From SIG603 sp964370635 (lineage in GTDB: Bacteria; Bacillota; Clostridia; Oscillospirales; Acutalibacteraceae), in contig CAYJJU010000010.1 in assembly GCA_964370635.1 (NCBI GenBank), positions 1-64,000 of the forward strand: a stretch of 64,000 bases of DNA, written 5' to 3'. Positions 1 through 6,205 of this stretch are shown piece by piece. The translations under genes and the position numbers were made by a program. The notes beneath the pieces were generated by a model that ran no database searches, had not been told where the DNA came from, and saw only the letters and a list, made by a program, of their open reading frames with translations. The stretch's first letter is position 1; each line of letters begins with the position of its first letter.

Positions 1-353
1 GTACATCACTTTGTGGCATGGTAAAGCTTGCGCCCATGCTTTGGAGGTTTGTGCAACTGAGAAACATATAGTATGCAAAATAATCTCCTATTTCTGCAAG
101 TACATCACTTTGTGGCATGGTAAAGCTTGCACCCATGCTTTGGAGGTTTGTGCAACCATGAAACATAGAGTATGCAAAATAATCTCCGATGCTCGTCAGT
201 GCAACACTTTGAGGCATATTGAAGTTTGCGCCCATGCTTTGGAGGTTTGTGCAACCGCGAAACATATTGTATGCAAAATAATCTTCGATGCTTGCAACAC
301 TCTCCCAACCGGAAGAAAAGCCAGAGCCGATGCTTGTTAAGTTTGTGCAACCA
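1..353 (-). repeat. 99-bp tandem coding repeat, four units visible
   Basis: The segment GCCCATGCTTTGGAGG recurs with small changes at about 31, 130, 229 and, degenerate, 328 on the + strand, an exact 99-bp period. Each unit encodes 33 residues of the surface protein (CTNLQSMGASF core). The two leftmost units are nearly identical and the copies decay toward the N-terminal side, as expected for an array growing by recombination. The array continues beyond the left edge. Confidence 0.9.
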
Positions 354-1279
354 GCAAAAGCGTCTGCCCATTCGTAGTGTACCTGCGGTGTGCTACTTGT
401 TATTTGCGCCTGTGTGCGTGTCATCAGGGGGGTGAAACCTGAAAGGATGGCAACCACTTTTTGCTTATTATCGCTATTGTTTGCACTACCGTAGCTGGGT
501 GCGCTGTCAAAACCAAATGCCGCCAGCCACGCATCGTTGTTGGCGGTGCCGTTTGCGTTGCTTGCGTTGTTGGTGATGGTAATGGTATAGGTACCGGCAG
601 CGGGGTAGGTGTGAGGGATACCGGCGGAAATAACGGTGTTTTGCGGTTTGGTATCATCGCTGCCGCTGTTTTCGGCAATTTGAGAATCTGTATTGTCTCC
701 CCAATCAATGCTCCAGTTATAAGGTTTTCCATAGCTGGGAGCAGTTGAATCTGTCCCCGAGCCACCGGAGAGAGGGATACTGAATGTTGGGTCACTGTCT
801 GTAACAGTTACTTGAAAGCTAAAACTTTCTGCGCCGGTGCCCACCGTTGCTTGCGGTGCATGCACCACTTCACCCACTTTTACAAGTTGGTTTGGCAAAG
901 TAGCCGTATCTTCAAGCGTGTAGCCCTCGGCAAGTGTTGGCTCGTAGTAAAATTCGCCTGCCTGTGCTGTGGAAAATGCCGTTTCGATAGCCGGGAACAC
1001 ACGCACCCACGACGTCACAGGCACTTGGCCGCCTTCTGCACCGTCCACCGTGGCGGACACGTCATTGGGGAACGTGGCTATAATTTCTTGCTCGGTTTGT
1101 GTATCACCCATGCTAAGCTCTATCGTATCCGGCTCCGCAAAAGCTGAGATTATTTTTGAGATAGGCGCCTCAGGTGAATTGCTGTTCTCGGCAAGTGCAG
1201 AAAATGGCAAAAACACCACCACCATGCACAGGGCAAGCACACCCGATAAAATTCTTCTAGACTGCTTTCCTTTTTTCAT
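1..1279 (-). CDS. Secreted repeat-rich surface protein, 5' part only
   Basis: An open frame of 426 codons starts at ATG 1277-1279 behind a GGAGGG ribosome site and runs off the left edge without a stop. Residues 1-30 form a signal peptide (KKGKQSRR, a hydrophobic core, then an ALA cleavage site). Around residues 186-235 there is a PKD-like stretch (DWGDNT ... HTYPAAGTYTITI). From about residue 306 a 33-residue unit repeats, each copy holding MF-x-x-CTNLQSM, which resembles the cysteine/leucine repeats of BspA-type and DUF285 surface proteins. The protein is probably exported and may be wall-linked through the missing C-terminus. Role unknown; adhesion is only an inference from the family. Open frames on the other strand here are shadows of the repeats. 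Confidence 0.85.
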   Translation of the reverse strand, partial: MKKGKQSRRILSGVLALCMVVVFLPFSALAENSNSPEAPISKIISAFAEPDTIELSMGDTQTEQEIIATFPNDVSATVDGAEGGQVPVTSWVRVFPAIETAFSTAQAGEFYYEPTLAEGYTLEDTATLPNQLVKVGEVVHAPQATVGTGAESFSFQVTVTDSDPTFSIPLSGGSGTDSTAPSYGKPYNWSIDWGDNTDSQIAENSGSDDTKPQNTVISAGIPHTYPAAGTYTITITNNASNANGTANNDAWLAAFGFDSAPSYGSANNSDNKQKVVAILSGFTPLMTRTQAQITSSTPQVHYEWADAFAGCTNLTSIGSGFSSGWESVASIEDYFAYNMFRGCTNLQSMGANFNMPQSVALTSIGDYFAYSMFHGCTNLQSMGASFTMPQSDVLAEIGDYFAYYMFLSCTNLQSMGASFTMPQSDV

Positions 1280-1335
1280 TATTCCCTCCACCAAACTTTC
1301 GATTGTATTGTTTTAGACATAGCTAAATATAGTAA

Positions 1336-1365
1336 ATTATAACATAATTCCACGCAAATAGTCAA
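1336..1365 (-). promoter_or_regulatory. Promoter of the surface protein gene
   Basis: On the minus strand TTGACT (1360-1365) and TATAAT (1336-1341) are 18 nt apart, about 55 nt upstream of the ATG. Spacing and hexamers fit sigma-A. Confidence 0.6.
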
Positions 1366-1391
1366 ACAAGAATATCTTAAGTAAAATGCAA

Positions 1392-1443
1392 AATCCGAAC
1401 CCATCTCCAATTTGGAAGATATGGTTCGGATTATGTGAGTTTG
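1392..1443. repeat. Degenerate copy of the dispersed GGTTCGGATTAT repeat
   Basis: AATCCGAACC (1392-1401) and GGTTCGGATT (1423-1432) form an inverted repeat, and the right part continues as ATGTGAGTTTGG, close to the ATATGAACTCGGC end of the element copies at 9367, 13045, 22500 and 61191. The outer left GCCGAG end is missing. It could alternatively act as a hairpin downstream of the toxin-antitoxin pair. Confidence 0.5.
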
Positions 1444-1475
1444 GAAGGTGTAACAGATTTGGATATCATTTTATT

Positions 1476-1793
1476 TTATGATACGATATCATATTTTTTG
1501 GGAACAGTACTATCGATTTGAAGTATGCCGAGCATTCTTCTTGCGGGGCCTATTGGTTTATTTGTTCCGCTTTCCCAAGCTTCAACGGTTTTAATTGATA
1601 CACCCATCACATTTGCAAAAGTGTTTTGGGTCATATTCAGTGAGTTGCGTATGCTTTTTATTTCAGCGGGGGCAAATTGCTTTACGGGATTAACGGTGCA
1701 AACAACTGTTTTAGCCGTTAATTTTCCTTCTTCGTATAGTACAGCTTCCTTTAAACCTTGCTCAATACTCTTAAATAAATCACTCATGTTCAA
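1476..1793 (-). CDS. HigA/NadS-type antitoxin, XRE-family HTH protein
   Basis: A 105-residue protein with one helix-turn-helix at about residues 45-77 (NMTQNTFANVMGVSIKTVEAWESG spans the fold), typical of antitoxins of the COG2944 type. The acidic, helical N-terminus is the likely toxin-contacting part. Its ATG overlaps the toxin stop codon by 4 bp, so the two are translationally coupled with the toxin gene first, as in higBA loci. It should neutralise the upstream RelE-like toxin and repress the pair by binding the palindrome at 2160-2182. No transmembrane or signal segments. Assignment rests on fold and gene order. Confidence 0.85.
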   Translation of the reverse strand: MNMSDLFKSIEQGLKEAVLYEEGKLTAKTVVCTVNPVKQFAPAEIKSIRNSLNMTQNTFANVMGVSIKTVEAWESGTNKPIGPARRMLGILQIDSTVPKKYDIVS

Positions 1794-2131
1794 GACCTCC
1801 CTGTCTTTTGTTCTAAATTTTGAATTAAAATTCGGATTAAATTGCGTTCTTTTTTACTGAGGTTATCTTTTTTGTTTTTCGAGTATGCGGTGATAAGATA
1901 AATTTTTTCGTAAAAGGCAAAATCAACATAACATACTCGTGCAGAGCCACTTTTTCCAGTCCCCTCAAAGGCAACTCTTATCTTCCTCAAACCGCCTGTT
2001 CCGCGTATTAAATCGCCTTTTGTCGGATTGATGGTCAATTCTTCCTGTAAAGATTTCAGTTCCTCATCCCCTAAATTCAAGGAGCGCCATTCTTTTTCAA
2101 ACTCGGGGAGTAATACAAATTCTCGTGTCAT
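1790..2131 (-). CDS. RelE/HigB-family toxin
   Basis: A 113-residue basic protein with the compact RelE/ParE layout: N-terminal helix (EFEKEWRSL), central strands (GGLRKIRVA; GSARVCYVDF) and a C-terminal part (IYLITAYSKNKKDNL) typical of the COG4737 group. Relatives are mRNA interferases acting on the ribosome or free RNA; the exact activity cannot be read here. Transcribed from the promoter at 2158-2186 and coupled by an ATGA overlap to the antitoxin. The toxin-first order matches higBA/relE-nadS pairs and is the reverse of relBE. Length is complete for the family. Confidence 0.85.
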   Translation of the reverse strand: MTREFVLLPEFEKEWRSLNLGDEELKSLQEELTINPTKGDLIRGTGGLRKIRVAFEGTGKSGSARVCYVDFAFYEKIYLITAYSKNKKDNLSKKERNLIRILIQNLEQKTGRS

Positions 2132-2157
2132 TTAGTGTTCCCTCATCTTTCACATAT

Positions 2158-2186
2158 ATCATACCCTATATAATAGGGTATGTCAA
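2158..2186 (-). promoter_or_regulatory. Toxin-antitoxin promoter with embedded operator
   Basis: On the minus strand TTGACA (2181-2186) and TATGAT (2158-2163) are separated by exactly 17 nt. The spacer is filled by a perfect palindrome, CATACCCTA / TAGGGTATG with a 5-nt centre (2160-2182), which also touches both hexamers. A repressor bound here would block RNA polymerase, so this is the expected autoregulatory site for the HTH antitoxin. Confidence 0.8.
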
Positions 2187-2307
2187 GTGGGGAATAGTGT
2201 GTGAAAATAAAAGGGTTTTTGTATGGGAAAAATATATTTTTGCTGTCTAATACAAAAAATCGATGCTTTTCTTTAAAAACACCGATGAATAGTAGCTTCA
2301 TATAAAA

Positions 2308-2356
2308 AATCACCCTAACAGATTAGACAAATATGTTCTAATCTGTTAGGGTGATT
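2308..2356 (-). terminator. Terminator of tRNA-Leu
   Basis: A perfect 20-bp inverted repeat (2308-2327 and 2337-2356, 9-nt loop). Read on the minus strand, just after the tRNA CCA end, it is followed by a T run, the layout of an intrinsic terminator. The stem is unusually long. Confidence 0.8.
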
Positions 2357-2361
2357 CAATT

Positions 2362-2445
2362 TGGTGCGGCAAATGGGACTTGAACCCATACGTCGAAGAC
2401 ACACGCCCCTCAAACGTGCCTGTCTGCCTATTCCAGCACTGCCGC
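2362..2445 (-). tRNA. tRNA-Leu (anticodon GAG)
   Basis: An 84-nt class II tRNA: acceptor GCGGCAG pairs with TTGCCGC, the T arm carries GGGTTCAAGTCCC, a long variable arm is present, and the anticodon loop TTGAGGG gives GAG, reading CTC/CTT. CCA is encoded at 2362-2364. It has its own consensus promoter and intrinsic terminator, so it is a single-gene transcript. Confidence 0.95.
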
Positions 2446-2460
2446 AAATTTAACTTCGTA

Positions 2461-2489
2461 ATTATATCACTTGTGTATAATTTTGTCAA
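2461..2489 (-). promoter_or_regulatory. Promoter of tRNA-Leu
   Basis: TTGACA (2484-2489) and TATAAT (2461-2466) on the minus strand, 17 nt apart: a perfect sigma-A consensus 16 nt before the tRNA 5' end. Confidence 0.85.
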
Positions 2490-2491
2490 GC

Positions 2492-2520
2492 TTGAGTATA
2501 GCTAAATTATGTGGTATAAT
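2492..2520 (+). promoter_or_regulatory. Promoter of the 2549 gene / gltX unit
   Basis: TTGAGT (2492-2497) and TATAAT (2515-2520), 17 nt apart, 28 nt before the ATG at 2549. It is divergent from, and partly abuts, the tRNA promoter. Confidence 0.7.
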
Positions 2521-2548
2521 TCATACATTATTTTGAAAGAGGATTTTT

Positions 2549-3196
2549 ATGCCAGAGATAATTTTTATTGAAAATATATCGCCAGTAAGCGACCCAAATG
2601 TTGCCATGAATTTAGCCGAAAAAATGAATAATCAGGGAAAAAGAACTAAGGTTTATTTCCATAACGACAAGGATAATCCGATAAATTTTTACCGTGCCGC
2701 ATACTTTACAAGCTCGACTTATAGACGTACTATTTTAAACTTTACCATATACTCGGGCGAGCTTATTGACAACACGATTTTGCTTTCGGATATGCGTATT
2801 GTAAGGTTTGAAGATAAAGGCAAGGAGCTTTTTGTAAATCCGATTTTAGGGGTTTTAAAAGGTCGAGATTTTACCGCATTAGGTGGAAATGTTTTGCCGC
2901 TTGATGACTATATAAATGTGTATAAATCGGCGTTTTATGAGTTTTCTAAGGGAGATTTTAAAGATGTGGATTTCATTATTTTTGACGATAGTTTTGTCAA
3001 AAGGCGATTAAATGATTTTATGAATATGTATAATTTATCGCCCGAAAAATCTGTCAATTACATTAACGACATCTTGCAAAATGTGAAAAAAATTCACACA
3101 GTGGTTTTGTGTGATGATTTAAGCTGTGAAGAAGATATAAGTATTTTTAAAAATTTAAATTGTTCCTATAAAAAACTTGGTGAGTTATTGCCATAA
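2549..3196 (+). CDS. Kinase-like protein without a P-loop, function unknown
   Basis: A 215-residue soluble protein. The stretch KVYFHNDKDNPINFYRAAYF (residues 34-53) resembles a segment I recall from small clostridial P-loop nucleotide or nucleoside kinases, where an N-terminal GxxGxGKS loop precedes it. Here the equivalent N-terminal strand reads IIFIENISPVSDPN, so the phosphate-binding glycines and Lys-Ser are absent. This suggests a degenerate kinase fold that has lost ATP binding. It has its own promoter and lies 55 nt upstream of gltX. No specific function can be assigned; the kinase relation is an inference. Confidence 0.75.
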   Translation: MPEIIFIENISPVSDPNVAMNLAEKMNNQGKRTKVYFHNDKDNPINFYRAAYFTSSTYRRTILNFTIYSGELIDNTILLSDMRIVRFEDKGKELFVNPILGVLKGRDFTALGGNVLPLDDYINVYKSAFYEFSKGDFKDVDFIIFDDSFVKRRLNDFMNMYNLSPEKSVNYINDILQNVKKIHTVVLCDDLSCEEDISIFKNLNCSYKKLGELLP

Positions 3197-3251
3197 ACTT
3201 TAAAATTTGATATAATTAAAAAATAATACGCTATAAAAGGAGAAGTTAAAA

Positions 3252-4706
3252 ATGTCAAAAATTAGAACAAGATTTGCGCCGAGTCCTACGGGTTTTATGC
3301 ATGTTGGAAACCTTAGAACTGCGCTTTATGAATACCTAGTTGCGAAGTCAAAAGGTGGAGATTTTATACTTAGAATAGAGGACACCGACAGGGAACGCCT
3401 TGTAGAAGGCGCAGTAGATGTCATATATGACACTTTGAAAAAAGTGGGACTAAATCATGACGAGGGACCTGACATAGGCGGTGAGTTTGGACCCTATGTT
3501 CAAAGTGAGAGAAAAGATTTATATTTACCATATGCAAAAAAACTTGTCGAAAATAAAAAAGCTTACTACTGTTTTTGCACAAAAGAAAGGCTTGATTCTA
3601 CTCAAACAGAGGGTGAATTTTCGGGATATGACAGACATTGCCGTGACTTAAGCGATGAGGAAGTCGCCAAAAACTTGGCGGCAAATATCCCTTATGTAAT
3701 AAGGCAAAAAATGCCTCTTGAGGGCTCGACTACATTTATAGACGAAGTTTATGGAGAGATTAGCATTGAAAATAAAGAGATAGAAGACCAAATTTTGGTA
3801 AAGTCAGACGGTTATCCGACCTATAATTTTGCAAACGTAATTGATGACCATTTGATGAATATTACTCACGTTGTAAGGGGCTCTGAGTACCTTACTTCAA
3901 CGCCAAAATACTCCATGCTTTATGAGGCTTTTGGCTGGGAAATTCCTACTTACGTCCACCTGCCTTTAATAATGGGTAAAAACGAAGACGGCAGTGTTTC
4001 AAAACTTTCTAAAAGACATGGCTCAACAAGTTTTGAGGGCTTGCTTGAGGATGGATATCTTTCGGAAGTTATAATAAATTACATCGCTTTACTTGGCTGG
4101 GCGCCAAAAGACAACACAGAAATTTTTTCTTTAGAAGAACTGCAAAAAGCGTTTTCGGTAGACGGGATAAGTAAATCTCCTGCCGTGTTTGATTATGACA
4201 AACTCTTGTGGTTTAACGCCGAATACATCAGGAACATGACAAATGAAGAATTTAGAAAAACTGCAATGCCATACTATAAAGAAGTGTTTGGTGACAGAGA
4301 AGTGCCGTTAAATGTCATAGATGACATTTTAAAACCTAGGGTGACAAAATTTAACCAAATCCCGACAGTTTTATCATTTTTTAAAGAGCTACCTGAATAT
4401 GATAAAGAGCTTTTTGTCAATAAAAAAAGCAAGGCAAATCTTGAAAATGCGCCGACAATGCTTAAAGAGGCGATAGAAACTTTATCTGCTCTTGAAAATT
4501 GGGAAATAACAAAAATACACGAGGTATTAATCGAGCTTGCGGGCAGACTTGAAGTGAAAAACGGCACGCTTTTATGGCCTGTAAGAATAGCGGCGGCAGG
4601 TGTTACAGTAACACCCGGTGGAGCCATGGAAATTCTTGCAATTTTAGGAAAAGAAGAGGCGCTTAGAAGACTTAATATAGGGCTTGAGAAAATAGTGGAG
4701 AGTTGA
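3252..4706 (+). CDS. gltX: Glutamyl-tRNA synthetase
   Basis: Class I synthetase of 484 residues, normal length. It charges tRNA-Glu (and possibly tRNA-Gln) with glutamate in the cytoplasm. The N-terminus RTRFAPSPTGFMHVGN holds the HIGH-like motif (HVGN, residues 17-20), and KLSKRHG near residue 250 is the KMSKS-type loop. A CFC ... HC cysteine/histidine cluster near residues 108-130 could bind zinc. The ATG follows AAAAGGAG by a good distance. The downstream acetyltransferase starts 3 nt after the stop, so the two are cotranscribed. Confidence 0.97.
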   Translation: MSKIRTRFAPSPTGFMHVGNLRTALYEYLVAKSKGGDFILRIEDTDRERLVEGAVDVIYDTLKKVGLNHDEGPDIGGEFGPYVQSERKDLYLPYAKKLVENKKAYYCFCTKERLDSTQTEGEFSGYDRHCRDLSDEEVAKNLAANIPYVIRQKMPLEGSTTFIDEVYGEISIENKEIEDQILVKSDGYPTYNFANVIDDHLMNITHVVRGSEYLTSTPKYSMLYEAFGWEIPTYVHLPLIMGKNEDGSVSKLSKRHGSTSFEGLLEDGYLSEVIINYIALLGWAPKDNTEIFSLEELQKAFSVDGISKSPAVFDYDKLLWFNAEYIRNMTNEEFRKTAMPYYKEVFGDREVPLNVIDDILKPRVTKFNQIPTVLSFFKELPEYDKELFVNKKSKANLENAPTMLKEAIETLSALENWEITKIHEVLIELAGRLEVKNGTLLWPVRIAAAGVTVTPGGAMEILAILGKEEALRRLNIGLEKIVES

Positions 4707-4709
4707 GAG

Positions 4710-5207
4710 TTGAAAATTGAAAATTTTTCAAAAGATTATAAAGTAAAAAAACTTTGTGAGAGCGATATAGACAAAGTCTTATTTCTCTATAGTCAAAATA
4801 AAATGTATTTTAAATATCATCCGCCAATGCCGACAAAAGAAAGTGTCATAGATGACATTTTTGCTCTGCCACCAAACAAAAGCTTTGAAGATAAATTTTA
4901 TTTGGGTTATTTTAATGGCGAAAATTTAATGGCTGTCGTGGACCTTATAAAAGACTATCCTAATGAAAAAACCGCATTTATAGGGCTTTTTATGCTTGAT
5001 GCAAAGTGTCAAGGCAAGGGAATTGGCACAAAACTTATAAGGGAGTGTTTTGCGTATTTGAAACTTTGCGGTTTTGAAAAAGTTTCACTTGGATATGTAA
5101 AACAAAATCCACAGGCAAAAGCGTTTTGGAATAGATTTGGCTTTTTAATGGCAAATGAAAAAGTTGTTGATGGCTGTGATATTGTAGTTTTGGAAAAACA
5201 AATTTAA
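4710..5207 (+). CDS. GNAT-family N-acetyltransferase
   Basis: A 165-residue acetyl-CoA-dependent acyltransferase. The motif A loop QGKGIGT (about residues 103-109) binds the pyrophosphate of acetyl-CoA, and NPQAKAFWNRFGF near residue 133 is the usual C-terminal GNAT motif. The start is a TTG at 4710, placed behind GTGGAG at the end of gltX with only 3 nt between the genes. The substrate cannot be told from the sequence. A second, only distantly related GNAT gene follows after 9 nt. Confidence 0.88.
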   Translation: MKIENFSKDYKVKKLCESDIDKVLFLYSQNKMYFKYHPPMPTKESVIDDIFALPPNKSFEDKFYLGYFNGENLMAVVDLIKDYPNEKTAFIGLFMLDAKCQGKGIGTKLIRECFAYLKLCGFEKVSLGYVKQNPQAKAFWNRFGFLMANEKVVDGCDIVVLEKQI

Positions 5208-5216
5208 AGGAGTTTT

Positions 5217-5774
5217 ATGGAAAGTAAAGTTACATACAAAAACCAAAAATTTTTAATGCGAACCACAAAACTTTCAGACAAGGACGATTATTATGCCGCA
5301 ATGAATAATCTTGATGAAGAAGTGGCATATCTCACAGATTCTCAGGTGAGCTATGAAAAAGAAGTTGTGGACAAGTATTTTATAAATAATCTTACGGATA
5401 AGTCAAGGTATGATTTTTTGATTTTTGAGGACGATGAAATCCTTGGCGAAGTCGTGCTTAACGAAATAGACGAGGAGTTAAAATCTGCACATTTTAGAAT
5501 ATGTGTTTTTTCATCAAAGAATTTTAACAGAGGTATTGGCAGTTTTGCCATGGAGAATATTTTAGATTTTGCCTTTAATAAAATCAAGCTTCACAAAGTG
5601 GCGCTAGAGGTGTTTTCGTTTAATCCCAGAGCCATAAAAGTTTACGAAAATCACGGCTTTAAAAGAGAGGGCGTACTAAGAGATGCAGTCATGGATAAAG
5701 ATAAATATGCCGACATAATCTGTATGGGGATTTTAGAAGATGAATATAGCGAAAAAACTGCTAAATTAGGGTGA
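5217..5774 (+). CDS. GNAT acetyltransferase, RimJ/RimL type
   Basis: A 185-residue protein with the RimJ/RimL-like pattern: acetyl-CoA loop NRGIGSFAM (about residues 103-111) and HKVALEVFSFNPRAIKVYENHGFKREG split over motif B, with the typical R-D-A-V ending. It may acetylate a protein N-terminus, an amino sugar or a small amine; the target is unknown. Last gene of the gltX unit, followed by the hairpin at 5824-5848. Ribosome site AAAGGAG precedes the ATG. Confidence 0.88.
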   Translation: MESKVTYKNQKFLMRTTKLSDKDDYYAAMNNLDEEVAYLTDSQVSYEKEVVDKYFINNLTDKSRYDFLIFEDDEILGEVVLNEIDEELKSAHFRICVFSSKNFNRGIGSFAMENILDFAFNKIKLHKVALEVFSFNPRAIKVYENHGFKREGVLRDAVMDKDKYADIICMGILEDEYSEKTAKLG

Positions 5775-5823
5775 AATTATTGATATAGCACTTGTGTTTG
5801 CTGTGATAAAGTGGTAAATAAAG

Positions 5824-5848
5824 CGACGACATGAAATTCATGTCGTCG
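5824..5848. terminator. Bidirectional terminator between convergent genes
   Basis: CGACGACATGAA (5824-5835) pairs with TTCATGTCGTCG (5837-5848). It lies between the convergent gltX unit and the DUF1294 gene; only short T stretches follow. Confidence 0.7.
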
Positions 5849-5853
5849 TTTCA

Positions 5854-6138
5854 TTATATCAGATAGTAGGCAAGGGCTATAACCCCGATTTGCAGTATTA
5901 TTATGCATGGCACTCCAAATCTAAATGAGTTCACCCTTGTTTTGTGGCGGAAAACATATATTCCAAAAAGACCGCCTATGCTTCCTCCGATTAAACAAAG
6001 GGATAAAAGGCGTCGCTCGGATATTCTGTACTTGCCCTTTACGGCCTTTCTTTTATCTATGCCGAAGGCTATAAAGGTGAGAAGGCTTAATACGGACAAA
6101 TAGATTATAATATACATAAAGACCTCAAACTTATTCAT
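5854..6138 (-). CDS. DUF1294 family membrane protein
   Basis: A 94-residue protein with three hydrophobic segments (about 7-25, 45-63 and 76-93). The central cytoplasmic or loop part carries the family pattern DKRKAVKGKYRISERRLL, GGSIGGLFG and FRHKTRVNSFRFG, which is diagnostic for DUF1294. The molecular role of the family is not established. It sits alone between two hairpins, downstream of and on the same strand as the beta-galactosidase gene. Confidence 0.88.
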   Translation of the reverse strand: MNKFEVFMYIIIYLSVLSLLTFIAFGIDKRKAVKGKYRISERRLLSLCLIGGSIGGLFGIYVFRHKTRVNSFRFGVPCIIILQIGVIALAYYLI

Positions 6139-6147
6139 TATAGAAAC

Positions 6148-6185
6148 GGGCTGTCGCTTATGATTTTCATCATTTACGACAGCCC
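6148..6185 (-). terminator. Hairpin downstream of the beta-galactosidase gene
   Basis: GGGCTGTCG (6148-6156) pairs with CGACAGCCC (6177-6185). On the minus strand it lies 20 nt past the beta-galactosidase stop; the following T run is weak. Confidence 0.55.
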
Positions 6186-6205
6186 TTAGTTTTATGAGCT
6201 AAATA

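Noticed and set aside
1..353. CRISPR-like 99-bp periodic repeats at the left edge
   Set aside because: Repeats are directly adjacent without unique spacers and encode a regular 33-residue protein unit in one long frame.
11..435. Open frames on both strands in the repeat region (for example 11-340 on +)
   Set aside because: They exist because the repeats avoid stops in several frames; only the minus frame from 1279 has a signal peptide, ribosome site, promoter and family motifs.
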